Shown here in pieces: positions 10,501 through 18,196 of a stretch of 64,000 nt of DNA (the stretch's first letter is position 1; every line of letters begins with the position of its first letter). A model generated the notes under the pieces. The model was given only the letters and a program-made list of their open reading frames with translations. It ran no database searches and was not told where the DNA came from. Origin of the DNA: Mesobacillus zeae (lineage in GTDB: Bacteria; Bacillota; Bacilli; Bacillales; Cytobacillaceae); assembly GCF_003570705.1 (NCBI RefSeq), contig NZ_QWVT01000008.1:62001-126000 (forward strand), given 5' to 3'. A program made the translations under genes and the position numbers.

Positions 10501-10786
10501 CCTGACATTGTTCATCATACCGGTTGTCTACAGCTTGTTCGACAAAGAGACGAGAAGGATGAACAAAATGTATGCAACGCCTGACGGACATCTTGTTCCA
10601 GGCTATATTTTAAAAGGAAAAAAACGCTACCTTCCGCAGGAACTTCGGGAAGAGAGAAGTGAAGCGGAAGAAGACCAGAATATCCATTCTGACCGTTTCG
10701 GAAATTACACCCGGGAAGAAATGGCTGGCATGCTTGAGGAACTATCAAAAATCCTTAAGGAAGATAATGATAGGAACAATAAATGA
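7508..10786 (+). CDS. swrC: RND efflux transporter, SwrC/AcrB type
   Basis: A 1092-residue resistance-nodulation-division pump closest in layout to B. subtilis SwrC (YerP), linked to surfactin and antibiotic tolerance. It has the N-terminal transmembrane helix, a large extracytoplasmic loop (about 35-330), the helix block with LGGLALGIGMLVDNAIVVIENI (motif A region, Asp in the proton relay), a second loop (about 540-850), and a final block with GIVVNNGIVIVDYINQRK. The last 65 residues are hydrophilic, a cytoplasmic tail. A Shine-Dalgarno (GAAAGGAG) precedes ATG 7508. No membrane-fusion partner is adjacent, as is usual for Gram-positive RND pumps. Confidence 0.93.
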   Translation: MKISDFSIKRPVFTLVTMFLVLILGAVSLLNIPLKLIPEISPPVGVVVTNYSGASPQEVVEKVTKPLEANLATLPGIKTMTSTSQEGSNLVLMEFSWTTDIEEIQDEVLQRLDSAQLPDDAEKPRFLKFDPSQFPIIQLSLSSDKDNDALRDLAEELELELTKVDGVASVNLSGTSVKEVKVELDQEKLKAYRLSQSDIVELIRANNVSMPGEPVLTDGKELTTRIISSVDSVDTLKNLAVATDPKTEKKTILADIAAVSLEKKDDRTITRSNQSPAVLLSVLQQSDANTASVSKDFIKELDKLLKMDKYNGIKSDVLFDQGDYIRMAIGNISNSLYLGGALAMAVLFLFLRNVKSPLIIGVAIPYSVIFTFVLMYFSDFTLNIMTLGGLALGIGMLVDNAIVVIENIYRHLSMGKNPKQAAFDGTREVGGAITASTLTTVAVFLPVVFISGIIGELFTEFAMTISFSLIASLVVALTVIPMLASRLLKMPKKNVEARRQRSKSIKLLDRSIRWSLRHRASLLLVTLLLLAAGVFGLTTVGTQFLPPSDEGFFSVKVELENGSALSETEKVLKALENRLEDEKDADVYVSLIGTTQESSFRGTTQSNIAELYVKMKDLDKRNRTTFEFADDVKKDMEKTAREVNDSAEVSFNMQSTSGSSPNTLTFSVRDTNKTRLDQSVDKIYASLRKLKGVNELSTDQMEKVDEIQIAVNREKALAQGMLPAQVAKVVNDVTRGNQATQMIDENGGVYGVFVEYDKNITQNMDRLKGLLIKKADGSFIPLESVADITKGSGPVSIQRINQQDAVQFTLKYKASTNLGDISQKVDKKIAGLGLNEGTEVIFSGDRELLESSIDDMMLALGLAVVFVYLVMAAQFESLKYPFVIMFTMPLMVIGVAAGLVMTKTPVSLTAIIGLIVLAGIVVNNGIVIVDYINQRKASGMHTYEAIIASVKDRVRPILMTALTTILGLIPLALGLGEGTEINQPMGIAVIGGLISSTFLTLFIIPVVYSLFDKETRRMNKMYATPDGHLVPGYILKGKKRYLPQELREERSEAEEDQNIHSDRFGNYTREEMAGMLEELSKILKEDNDRNNK

Positions 10787-10792
10787 AAAAAT

Positions 10793-10833
10793 AAAAAGCT
10801 TCCGCTGCATTTTTTGCAGTGGGAGCTTTTTAA
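10793..10833 (+). terminator. Terminator of the RND pump gene
   Basis: A long stem (about 10794-10809 with 10815-10831, a few mismatches) ends in TTTTTAA and lies immediately after the stop codon. Confidence 0.85.
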
Positions 10834-10873
10834 CTTTCCTGGAGCGAATCTTTTGCAGGCAGTTTTTTAGAGG

Positions 10874-11023
10874 TATCAACCAACTGGGGTGAAATATCGA
10901 TAAAGTGTGGGTATAGGTATTGACCAATCGGCGAGAGATATCGATCAAGCGAGCGCGGATATCAACCAACCGGCATGATAAACCGATCAACTTCACCGAT
11001 ACATCAACCAAACAGCCGCCAAA
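10874..11023. repeat. Degenerate tandem repeats, period 21-23 bp
   Basis: About seven units begin with TATCAACCAA or close variants (TATCGATAAA, TATTGACCAA, TATCGATCAA, TATCAACCAA), starting at 10874, 10895, 10918, 10939, 10960, about 10983 and about 11004. The spacings are mostly 21, sometimes 23. The reverse strand can be read as a heptad-like RLVDI/RLIDI pattern, but no start and ribosome-binding site support a gene. Function unknown. Confidence 0.75.
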
Positions 11024-11137
11024 CATTAAGATTCAGCAGCAAGTTAAATAAAAAATCTGAATTTTCAGCAAAGATATTTGCCTGCACATCTTCCCGGCAT
11101 TACAATAATAGGTAATAAAGGTTGAAGGAGTGCTTCG

Positions 11138-12229
11138 ATGGAACAGGGATATTTTTTCACAGGGTTTCCAGGGTTTATTTGTAATCAGCTGATTAGGGAA
11201 ATGCTGTCCAAATGCTATGGGAATGTATATGTGCTAGTTTTGCCTGCGATGGCAGAACGGGCGAAATCAGAACGACATGCTATCATGCAGGAATTTTCCC
11301 TTGAAGATGGGCAGTTCCGATTGATTGAGGGAGATATTACTGTTCCGGGGCTAGCCATATCAACAGTGGATATGGGAGAATTGAAGGAGAAGGTTACACA
11401 TGTTTTCCATTTGGCAGCAATTTATGATCTTGCCGTTCCGAAAGATGCCGCTTTTCGCGTGAATGTTGAAGGGACTAGGAATGTGAATGAATGGGTCAAA
11501 GGAATGAAAAATATTCAAAGATACACATACTTTAGCACCGCTTACGTTGCTGGAAAAAGGGAAGGTATACTGTACGAGGACGAATTGGTCCGCCCTCCTG
11601 GTTTTAAAAACTACTATGAAGAGACAAAGTTTGAGGCCGAGGGTCTTGTTGAAAAAATGAAAGCTGCTGTCCCGGTTACTATCATCAGGCCCGGGATTGT
11701 CAAAGGAAACTCGAGGACTGGTGAAACTATCAAATTTGACGGCCCGTATTTCATTATGAATTTCATTGACCGGCTTCGCTTTATGCCCTGGCTGCCAAGG
11801 ATGGGAACAAGCAAAGCAGTTGTCAATCTGGTTCCTGTCGACTATATTATTGAAGCCGCAGCTTTTTTAACTCTTTTGGAAAAGAGTGCGGGCAGAACAT
11901 ACCATCTTACAGACCCAAAGCCATACAGTGTATCAGAAATTTACGAAATGATGCTGTTTGAATTGCTGAACAAGAAACCTAAGGGAACGCTTCCGATTGG
12001 GCTGGCAAAAGCTGGACTTCAGTTAAGCACAGTAAGGAAATATCTTGGTGTCGAGAAAGAAGCGCTTGATTATTTTACATGGTTAGGGGAATTTGATTGT
12101 ACCCAGGCACAGGATGACTTGAAAGGCTCCGGCATTCAGTGCCCCGATTTTAAGGAAGGTATTTCATCAATGGCTGATTTTTATATGAAGAAGAAAAATG
12201 AACCAACATACAGGATTAAAATTGTTTAG
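11138..12229 (+). CDS. Extended SDR oxidoreductase, male-sterility/thioester-reductase-like
   Basis: A 363-residue NAD(P)-binding protein. The Rossmann motif is TGFPGFI (about 8-14), the active-site region has YFSTAYVAG and the Tyr-x3-Lys pair is in NYYEETKFEAE (about 165-175). The pattern is that of the NAD_binding_4 group, which reduces acyl thioesters, or of related epimerase-like enzymes. A Shine-Dalgarno (GAAGGAG) precedes ATG 11138. An aldehyde dehydrogenase follows after 16 bp, so the pair probably handles the same aldehyde or alcohol. The substrate cannot be read from sequence. Confidence 0.82.
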   Translation: MEQGYFFTGFPGFICNQLIREMLSKCYGNVYVLVLPAMAERAKSERHAIMQEFSLEDGQFRLIEGDITVPGLAISTVDMGELKEKVTHVFHLAAIYDLAVPKDAAFRVNVEGTRNVNEWVKGMKNIQRYTYFSTAYVAGKREGILYEDELVRPPGFKNYYEETKFEAEGLVEKMKAAVPVTIIRPGIVKGNSRTGETIKFDGPYFIMNFIDRLRFMPWLPRMGTSKAVVNLVPVDYIIEAAAFLTLLEKSAGRTYHLTDPKPYSVSEIYEMMLFELLNKKPKGTLPIGLAKAGLQLSTVRKYLGVEKEALDYFTWLGEFDCTQAQDDLKGSGIQCPDFKEGISSMADFYMKKKNEPTYRIKIV

Positions 12230-12245
12230 AAAAAGGTGAATTAAT

Positions 12246-13793
12246 ATGCATTCAGTGAAACAGCCAGGTTTGTTGCCCGCAATATCACCAGCCACCGGCA
12301 AAAAGCTGGCTGATATTAAAGAAACACCGCTTCATCAGGTTTCGGAATCCTACAGCAGGGCCCGGAGGGCTTCATCTAAGTGGAGTGACATCAGCATTAC
12401 AGCCCGCCTGACATATCTCAAAAAGCTGAAATCGGTCATGGTTGACGAGATGGACAGCATTGCAAGGACGATATCCGACGATACAGGCAAACCACTGACC
12501 GAAGCAATAGTTGCAGATATAATGCCGACCCTTGATTCTATAGACCATATTATTAAACATTCAGAAAAGGATCTTAGGAGGCAAAAAATCAGCACACCGG
12601 TACTTCTTTTCGGGAAAAAATCATTTATAGAATACATGCCAAGAGGCGTTGTCCTAGTGATTTCTCCCTGGAATTATCCTTTCCAGCTCGCGATGGTCCC
12701 GATAATCAGCGCACTCGCAGCAGGAAATTCCGTGATCTTGAAACCCTCCGAAGTCACTCCGCTTGTCGGAAAATGCATTGAAGAATTATTTGCACAAGCA
12801 GAATTTCCGCAAAATACGGTTCAAGTCGCTCACGGCGGAAAAGAAGTGGGTGCAGCTTTTACGAAAGGGAAGCCGGACTACATCTTTTTCACTGGTTCTG
12901 TTAGAACTGGAAAAATCATCCAGGAACAGGCGGCGAGGGACCTTATCCCCACAACGCTTGAACTAGGCGGAAAAGATCCTATGATTGTGTTTGCAGATGC
13001 CAATCTTGAAAGAGCTGCGAAGGGAGCGGTCTGGGGTGCTTTTACAAACAGCGGACAGGTTTGCATGAGTGCTGAAAGACTGTATGTGGAACGTTCTGTT
13101 TACCCGGAATTTCTGCAGCGTTTGAAAGAGGAAGTAGGGATTTTACGACAGGGTACAGGAGAAGAAGCTGACATTGGTTCTATGACTTTTCCTGCACAAA
13201 GAGAAATTGTCAGGGGGCAGTTGGAAGAAGCTATCCAAAATGGAGCGGTTCTTGAAACCGGAACGTCCCCAGCGGAGTGGGGTGATGATATGTTTCTTCC
13301 CCTGACAATTGTCACGAATGTTACGCAAGACATGAAAATCATTCAGGAAGAAACTTTTGGGCCGCTGCTTCCAGTTGTTCCGTTTGACAGTGAAGATGAA
13401 GCTGTTTCAATGGCAAATGGCACTGTATTCGGGCTGAATGCAAGCGTATGGTCAAGGGATATGGAAAAAGCGCGCAGGGTAGCTTCCCAGCTTGTATCGG
13501 GCGCGGTAGTAATCAATGATGTTATTATTTCTGTTGCTAACCATGGCTTGCCGTTTGGCGGCGCGAAAGAAAGTGGTATAGGCCGGTATCACGGAAGTGG
13601 CGGTTTACGCATGTTTTGCCATGAAAAAGCAATTGTTGAGGATACGGGGAAGAATGCTGCTGAAATTCAGTGGTATCCTTACAGAGGAAAATATCCATTG
13701 TTCTTGCAGCTGTTCCAAAGCTATTTCAAGGAGAAACGAGACTGGCCTAAATTTGTCAAGAGCTATCTAGCCCTTTTAAAGAGGTCAAAATGA
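12246..13793 (+). CDS. Aldehyde dehydrogenase
   Basis: A 515-residue NAD(P)+-dependent aldehyde dehydrogenase. Visible motifs are SPWNYPF (about 140-146), the cofactor segment FFTGSVRTGK, the general-base glutamate in LELGGKDP (about 238-245) and the catalytic cysteine in NSGQVCMSAER (about 272). The last 50 residues (PYRGKYPLFLQLF and beyond) form an aromatic, basic tail. Such tails occur in membrane-associated fatty-aldehyde dehydrogenases, so a long-chain aldehyde is a reasonable inference. It is the second gene of an operon with the SDR reductase and ends at a strong terminator. Confidence 0.93.
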   Translation: MHSVKQPGLLPAISPATGKKLADIKETPLHQVSESYSRARRASSKWSDISITARLTYLKKLKSVMVDEMDSIARTISDDTGKPLTEAIVADIMPTLDSIDHIIKHSEKDLRRQKISTPVLLFGKKSFIEYMPRGVVLVISPWNYPFQLAMVPIISALAAGNSVILKPSEVTPLVGKCIEELFAQAEFPQNTVQVAHGGKEVGAAFTKGKPDYIFFTGSVRTGKIIQEQAARDLIPTTLELGGKDPMIVFADANLERAAKGAVWGAFTNSGQVCMSAERLYVERSVYPEFLQRLKEEVGILRQGTGEEADIGSMTFPAQREIVRGQLEEAIQNGAVLETGTSPAEWGDDMFLPLTIVTNVTQDMKIIQEETFGPLLPVVPFDSEDEAVSMANGTVFGLNASVWSRDMEKARRVASQLVSGAVVINDVIISVANHGLPFGGAKESGIGRYHGSGGLRMFCHEKAIVEDTGKNAAEIQWYPYRGKYPLFLQLFQSYFKEKRDWPKFVKSYLALLKRSK

Positions 13794-13799
13794 ATGTAG

Positions 13800-13828
13800 A
13801 AAGCCGTCCAAATGGACGGCTTTTTATT
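13800..13828 (+). terminator. Terminator of the SDR/ALDH operon
   Basis: A perfect 8-bp stem (13802-13809 with 13814-13821) with a four-base loop is followed by TTTTATTT. Confidence 0.92.
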
Positions 13829-13975
13829 TGGAACGACAAAGTATTTGTACTCATCTCTTTTTCGGAAACAGAAATAAAACCATCGTTTCATGAGCACCCT
13901 AAGAAGAAATCGCGCCCTAAAAAATCGAGCTTTTCTGTACATATTATAGAATGGAAATTGGAAGTGGAAACTATT

Positions 13976-14455
13976 ATGGACCGATTGACAAGACTTGAAG
14001 CTACTCTTTGGAGTGTCGCTTTACCCGGCTTCGCCCAATTGCTCGGAGGGAAATTCCTAAAAGGTGCTCTTTTAGTATTCCTGGAGTTTCTTATAAACGT
14101 TAACAGCAATTTCAATGAGGCGATCATGCATAGCTTTCTCTGGGAAATAGAGGAGGCTTTTCAGGTGATCGATTATCAATGGCTCCTGTTTTACCCTTGT
14201 ATTTATATGTTTGCGATGTGGGATGCATACAAGTCGGCCTCAAAAGAGAGTTCACGTTATGACTTTCTCCCTTTCGTCTTCATTGCATATTTTGTAACAG
14301 TAGGGTTAATGATATCATCCAAAATTACGATTTTTGGGATTTCACTGGGCCCTGTCTTTTTACCTATGCTTTTTTTAATTCCCGGCCTTCTATCGGGGTG
14401 GATGATCAGGGAATTGCTTATTCGCTACCAGGAACGATTTCGAAAAATCAGTTGA
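13976..14455 (+). CDS. Integral membrane protein of unknown function
   Basis: About 159 residues with four hydrophobic segments (PGFAQLLGG-ALLVFLEFLI, YQWLLFYPCIYMFAMWDAY, FLPFVFIAYFVTVGLMI and FLPMLFLIPGLLSGW). The start LEATLWSVALPGFAQLLGGK resembles small TM2-like membrane proteins. The frame is open back to 13790, but that would run through the preceding terminator; ATG 13976 has GGAAGTGG at usual spacing and is preferred. No recognised partner. Confidence 0.65.
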   Translation: MDRLTRLEATLWSVALPGFAQLLGGKFLKGALLVFLEFLINVNSNFNEAIMHSFLWEIEEAFQVIDYQWLLFYPCIYMFAMWDAYKSASKESSRYDFLPFVFIAYFVTVGLMISSKITIFGISLGPVFLPMLFLIPGLLSGWMIRELLIRYQERFRKIS

Positions 14456-14483
14456 CCAGGAGAGAAATTTTTTTATTTTGATA

Positions 14484-14512
14484 ACCCCCATAGCTTTACA
14501 ACACCACTCGTA
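14484..14512 (+). promoter_or_regulatory. Possible SigI-type promoter upstream of the DUF5667 gene
   Basis: ACCCCC (14484-14489) matches the -35 core described for B. subtilis SigI promoters. A CGTA (14509-14512) stands where a CGAA-like -10 would be sought, but the 19-bp gap is longer than expected. The sigI-rsgI operon lies just downstream. Confidence 0.35.
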
Positions 14513-14559
14513 ACGTTTTAGTGAAAAGCGGCCGCTTAACAATACTAGGGGTGAAACGA

Positions 14560-15624
14560 ATGAAAAGATTCAACAGCAGCGAAATGAAGAAAATCACAAA
14601 AAGTACCCTTGCACTTGTCCTTGCTGGAACTTTTACTTTTGCACCAGCGATGGCTTTGGCAGACGAGAATGAGAAAGACACAGAGACGGTCGATCTTCAA
14701 AATGTGGAAGGACTGAACGTAAATGATAGTCTACCGGCAGATCTAGAAGCCGCAGATGATCAGGAAATAAAGGATGACAATGCTGAAAAACCAACCTTAA
14801 TTCCTGGGGACTTCTTCTACTTTGCGAAAATTTCCATGGAGAAAATCAGGCTTGCTTTTACCTTCGATGAAACTAAAGAAGCGAAGCTTTTGGCTGAATA
14901 TGCTTCTGAAAGACTTGCTGAAGCCGGTGCATTGTTTGCAGAAGGAAAGGAAGAAGAGGCGCTTGATGTCATAGAAGAGGCAATCCAATATATCGAATCA
15001 ACTCAAGAGTATATTGATGAAAAAACCGAAACAGATGCCGATAATAAAGAAGATCAAGCAGATTCTGACCTGGCACCTGCTGACGAAACAGATACAGGTT
15101 CAGACGAGTCTAAAGCAGACGATCAAGAAGGCGTAGAAGAAGTACAAAAAGAAGTAAGGAATAATATCATTGCCCTTACTGCGGCACTTGGGCATGTGAA
15201 GAATCCAAAAGCTAAAGAAGCTCTGCAAAAAAACATCGAGAAAACATTTGCAAAAGCAGTAAAGAAAGAAGAAAAGCAGAAAGAAAAGGCTGAGAAAAAA
15301 GCAACAAAGAAAATTGGCAAAACGACAGAGGATAAAGATCAAACGATACCGGCCCTGCCAGATCCAGTTCAAGATGATGCTGTCAATGTAGAGCAGCCTG
15401 AAGCAAAAAAACCAGAAGCGCCAGTCCAGCCTCAAGTAACCCAGCCGAAGCAAGAGCAGCAAATGCAGCGAAAAGAGGCTCGTCAGGAGATCAAAGTCCA
15501 GCGTAAGGAGGCTAAACAGCAAGTAAAAGTCCAGCACCAGCAGGCTAAACAAGAGGTTAAAGCAGCGCGCCAGCAGGCAAAGCAAGGAACGGCCAAAAGC
15601 AACAATGGTAAAGGCAAGAACTAA
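14560..15624 (+). CDS. Secreted DUF5667 protein with Lys/Gln-rich repeat tail
   Basis: A 354-residue protein with a signal peptide ending near PAMALADE. It has a DUF5667 region (PGDFFYFAKISMEKIRLAFT and SERLAEAGALFAEGKEEEAL, about 85-150), an acidic linker, a Lys/Glu-rich helical stretch, and a tail repeating an approximately 10-residue unit (QRKEARQEIKV, QRKEAKQQVKV, QHQQAKQEVKA). The charged repeats suggest binding to anionic wall polymers, which is an inference. A Shine-Dalgarno (AGGGGTG) precedes ATG 14560. A terminator separates it from sigI, but proximity and the SigI-like motif suggest it belongs to the same wall-stress response. Confidence 0.75.
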   Translation: MKRFNSSEMKKITKSTLALVLAGTFTFAPAMALADENEKDTETVDLQNVEGLNVNDSLPADLEAADDQEIKDDNAEKPTLIPGDFFYFAKISMEKIRLAFTFDETKEAKLLAEYASERLAEAGALFAEGKEEEALDVIEEAIQYIESTQEYIDEKTETDADNKEDQADSDLAPADETDTGSDESKADDQEGVEEVQKEVRNNIIALTAALGHVKNPKAKEALQKNIEKTFAKAVKKEEKQKEKAEKKATKKIGKTTEDKDQTIPALPDPVQDDAVNVEQPEAKKPEAPVQPQVTQPKQEQQMQRKEARQEIKVQRKEAKQQVKVQHQQAKQEVKAARQQAKQGTAKSNNGKGKN

Positions 15625-15644
15625 ACTGCTCGAACAGTAAACTT

Positions 15645-15678
15645 GGAAGATAGCCAGTCTATTTAGGCTATCTTTTCC
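15645..15678 (+). terminator. Terminator of the DUF5667 gene
   Basis: A 9-bp stem (15647-15655 with 15666-15674) is followed by TTTCC. Confidence 0.75.
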
Positions 15679-15712
15679 GTTCCCGCGCCCCACATGTTAA
15701 ATTGACAACGTA

Positions 15713-15721
15713 TGGTATAAT
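15713..15721 (+). promoter_or_regulatory. Extended -10 promoter of sigI
   Basis: TGGTATAAT is a full extended -10 element. No good -35 lies 17 bp upstream; TTGACA at 15702-15707 is too close. The start would fall near 15728, just before the Shine-Dalgarno of sigI. Confidence 0.5.
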
Positions 15722-15745
15722 GTGGGGAGGAAAGAGGTGAGACCG

Positions 15746-16510
15746 ATGCTGAGTTTATTGTTCTTGGCCAAAAAGCCCAAACTGACGCTAGAGGAAAAGG
15801 TCGCCAAGATCCAGCAGGGCGACCTAAAACTGCGAGATGACTTAATCAAATCCTATAAACCTTTCATTGCCAAGACAGTTTCATCAGTCTGTAAGAGGTA
15901 CATAAGTGATTCCGACGATGAATTTAGCATTGGACTGATCGCTTTTAATGAGGCCATCCAAAAGTATACACCCGAGAAAGGCAACTCCCTTTTGAGTTTC
16001 GCGGAGGTACTTGTCAAGCGGAGGGTCATTGATTATATAAGGAAACAGACAAAAAATCAGGCGTTGAGCTTAACTTTGGCAAATGAGATGTATGATGATG
16101 ATACGCCAAGGACAACGATTGAGGATGAACTATCGATAGAGAACTATCGGAAAAAGTCAGATGAGGAACGTCGAAGGGACGAGATTATCCAGTTTCAGCA
16201 GGTACTGAAAGAGTTTGATCTTTCCTTCAGCGATTTGGTCGAGCAATCGCCGAAGCACGCAGATGCCCGTAAAAATGCCATGGAGGTCGCATGGATCCTT
16301 TATAAGAAAGAGAAGCTGAGAAATCTGCTGCTCGAAAAGAAACGCCTTCCTATCAAACAGCTTGAATCGATGGTGGATGTCAGCAGGAAAACCGTAGAGC
16401 GTAACAGAAAATACATTATTGCCGTCGCACTTATTTTAATTGGGGATTATACTTATTTAAGGGACTACATAAAAGGGGTGCTCGAACATGAGAAAGGGAA
16501 TCATCCTTGA
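15746..16510 (+). CDS. sigI: RNA polymerase sigma factor SigI
   Basis: A 254-residue sigma-70-family factor of the SigI type (heat and wall stress). Region 2 is seen in KSYKPFIAKTVSSVCKRY and DDEFSIGLIAFNEAIQKY, followed by FAEVLVKRRVIDYIRKQ. The C-terminal part with IKQLESMVDVSRKTVERNRKYI serves -35 recognition. ATG 15746 is chosen because AAAGAGGTG stands before it; a GTG at 15722 in the same frame overlaps the predicted promoter. The end overlaps rsgI by 23 bases, so the factor and its inhibitor are translationally coupled. sigI-rsgI-sspD-ktrD matches B. subtilis order. Confidence 0.95.
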   Translation: MLSLLFLAKKPKLTLEEKVAKIQQGDLKLRDDLIKSYKPFIAKTVSSVCKRYISDSDDEFSIGLIAFNEAIQKYTPEKGNSLLSFAEVLVKRRVIDYIRKQTKNQALSLTLANEMYDDDTPRTTIEDELSIENYRKKSDEERRRDEIIQFQQVLKEFDLSFSDLVEQSPKHADARKNAMEVAWILYKKEKLRNLLLEKKRLPIKQLESMVDVSRKTVERNRKYIIAVALILIGDYTYLRDYIKGVLEHEKGNHP

Positions 16511-17744
16511 AGTCAATGATCTTTATGTGACATTGTTGACCCCTGAGGGCGAATTTATGAGGACTCGCAAGCTTCGGCAGGATTATCCGCTTGGCGGAGA
16601 AATTCAGTTTTTTCCGATGGAGCTCGGAAAAAACAGCAAACGTGAAAAGGCTATGTCTTTTTTGAAAATGCTGAGCAATGGAAAAGCAGGTGCTTTAATT
16701 GCTGCTGTTATTCTGTTATTGGCTTTTTCAGTCCCGCTGTATCAAAGCGGGCATGTATATGCATATATGTCGATTGATGTGAATCCCAGCGTAGAAATGG
16801 GTTTGAATGAAAAATTAGAAGTTATTAACATAAAAGCTTATAACAAGGATGGAGAAGCGATCCTTTCTGGTTTAAAAGGCTGGAAAAAACAAGACGCTTC
16901 AACGGTAGCAAACTTAGTGCTTACAGAAATAAAGGAACAAGGATACATGAAAAAGAACAAAGATGTTCTGATTGCTGCAGTTCCCACAGAAGACGGGAAA
17001 CCGGGAAAAAAACTTCAGACGGCACTCAAAGAAATTAAGGCTGCCACTGAAGATGAAAACATAGAGGTTACCGTTCTTTCTGCAACGGAGAAAGAACGCA
17101 AGATGGCTAAACAGCAAGGTCTAACCCCAGGGCTGTATAAAGAGAAACAGCTTGATAAGCATAAGCAAAAGCCGGTAAAGGCTAATCATGGAAAAGCCAA
17201 ACATCCTGTGAAGGAAGAAAAGCCGCATGCTAATGGAAAGCCTGCGAGCAAAGAATCTCTTGGATATAGCGGCAGTTCTGAAAATGTCACAGCCCCGGCT
17301 ACAAATGGTGAAAACAATAAGCCGAAGCAAAATGAAAATGGAGCGAGGCGGCCAGAAACCTCCAAGCCGGCAACCAACCTTCCGCCGGTTAAGGGGAATA
17401 AGGATCAAAATAAAAACAGCAACCGTCCACCTTCCAACGGGAATCAAGGGCAAAATCGTCTGATTCAACCAAACGGACAGGAACAGACTCCGAGGGAAAG
17501 TGATAAAAAAAAGCCCGATAAAGGGCCGGGAGGAAACAAAGTCGAATCCGACGTCCCCCGACCTGAACAGCCGGAAAAGGTAGTGAACGCAGACAAGCCG
17601 GGCAATGGTTATGGCCGTGACAAAGCCAAGAACGGAAATGGAAATGGCAAGGATAAGGAAAAAAATGCTTCAGGAAAAAAAGATAAGAAAAGAAACAGCC
17701 ACAAGAATAAGAACAATCGGTGGGATTGGCGCTTTGAATATTAA
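16488..17744 (+). CDS. rsgI: Anti-sigma-I factor RsgI
   Basis: A 418-residue single-pass membrane protein. Residues 1-55 form the cytoplasmic RsgI N-terminal domain that binds SigI (GIILEVNDLYVTLLTPEGEF), residues 67-86 are the membrane helix, and YMSIDVNPSVEMGLN (about 94-108) starts the conserved extracytoplasmic domain. From about 215 on the protein is low-complexity, rich in Lys, Asn, Pro and Gly, consistent with a wall-spanning tail. This tail is somewhat longer than in B. subtilis RsgI (381 residues overall). It overlaps sigI and ends at a strong terminator shared with sspD. Confidence 0.95.
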   Translation: MRKGIILEVNDLYVTLLTPEGEFMRTRKLRQDYPLGGEIQFFPMELGKNSKREKAMSFLKMLSNGKAGALIAAVILLLAFSVPLYQSGHVYAYMSIDVNPSVEMGLNEKLEVINIKAYNKDGEAILSGLKGWKKQDASTVANLVLTEIKEQGYMKKNKDVLIAAVPTEDGKPGKKLQTALKEIKAATEDENIEVTVLSATEKERKMAKQQGLTPGLYKEKQLDKHKQKPVKANHGKAKHPVKEEKPHANGKPASKESLGYSGSSENVTAPATNGENNKPKQNENGARRPETSKPATNLPPVKGNKDQNKNSNRPPSNGNQGQNRLIQPNGQEQTPRESDKKKPDKGPGGNKVESDVPRPEQPEKVVNADKPGNGYGRDKAKNGNGNGKDKEKNASGKKDKKRNSHKNKNNRWDWRFEY

Positions 17745-17748
17745 CAGT

Positions 17749-17783
17749 TAAAAGTCCGGAATCTAAATTCCGGACTTTTTTCC
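17749..17783 (+). terminator. Bidirectional terminator rsgI/sspD
   Basis: A perfect 11-bp stem (17752-17762 with 17767-17777) with flanking A and T runs serves the convergent genes on both strands. Confidence 0.93.
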
Positions 17784-17794
17784 ATGATAATATT

Positions 17795-17995
17795 TTATTG
17801 TTGGTTTCTTCCCGCGATTTCTGCCTGTGCTTGTTGCACGAGGCGTTTCGTAATTTCGCCGCCTACTGACCCGTTTTCGCGTGATACAGTGTCAGAACCA
17901 AGCTGGACGCCAAATTCCTGGGCGATTTCATATTTCACCTGGTCGAGGAATTGATCGACACCAGGGACTAGCAGTTTATTTGAACTTCTGGCCAT
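17795..17995 (-). CDS. sspD: Alpha/beta-type small acid-soluble spore protein
   Basis: A 66-residue DNA-binding spore protein. It has the germination-protease cleavage region in [13 protein letters not shown] and the second conserved block [16 protein letters not shown], both hallmarks of the alpha/beta SASP family. It coats spore DNA and protects it from UV. ATG 17995 has AAGGAG at 9-nt spacing; an upstream in-frame TTG adds three residues and is less likely. The position after rsgI corresponds to sspD of B. subtilis. Upstream, TTCATA and CATCATA about 16 bp apart loosely resemble a SigG promoter. Confidence 0.95.
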   Translation of the reverse strand: MARSSNKLLVPGVDQFLDQVKYEIAQEFGVQLGSDTVSRENGSVGGEITKRLVQQAQAEIAGRNQQ

Positions 17996-18196
17996 TATTT
18001 TCAACTCCTTGCTTAATTAACAGAGAATGTCTCTGCACTCCTTATTGTCTTCTGTTTCTTCTCTATGATGTATGGTAATGATTATCTATGAAATGTTTTG
18101 TCCTTTAAAAAAAGTGCAGGTTTAGATATGATTTAAATTGATGTCATTATGATGGCAATTCCCCTAATCCGGTTTGTCAGAAAGGATTTAATCATT

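Noticed and set aside
13790-13975. N-terminal extension of the membrane protein ending at 14455
   Set aside because: It would be translated through the terminator of the preceding operon and lacks a ribosome-binding site.
15702-15721. SigA promoter TTGACA/TATAAT before sigI
   Set aside because: Spacing is only 8 bp; the extended -10 alone is the better call.
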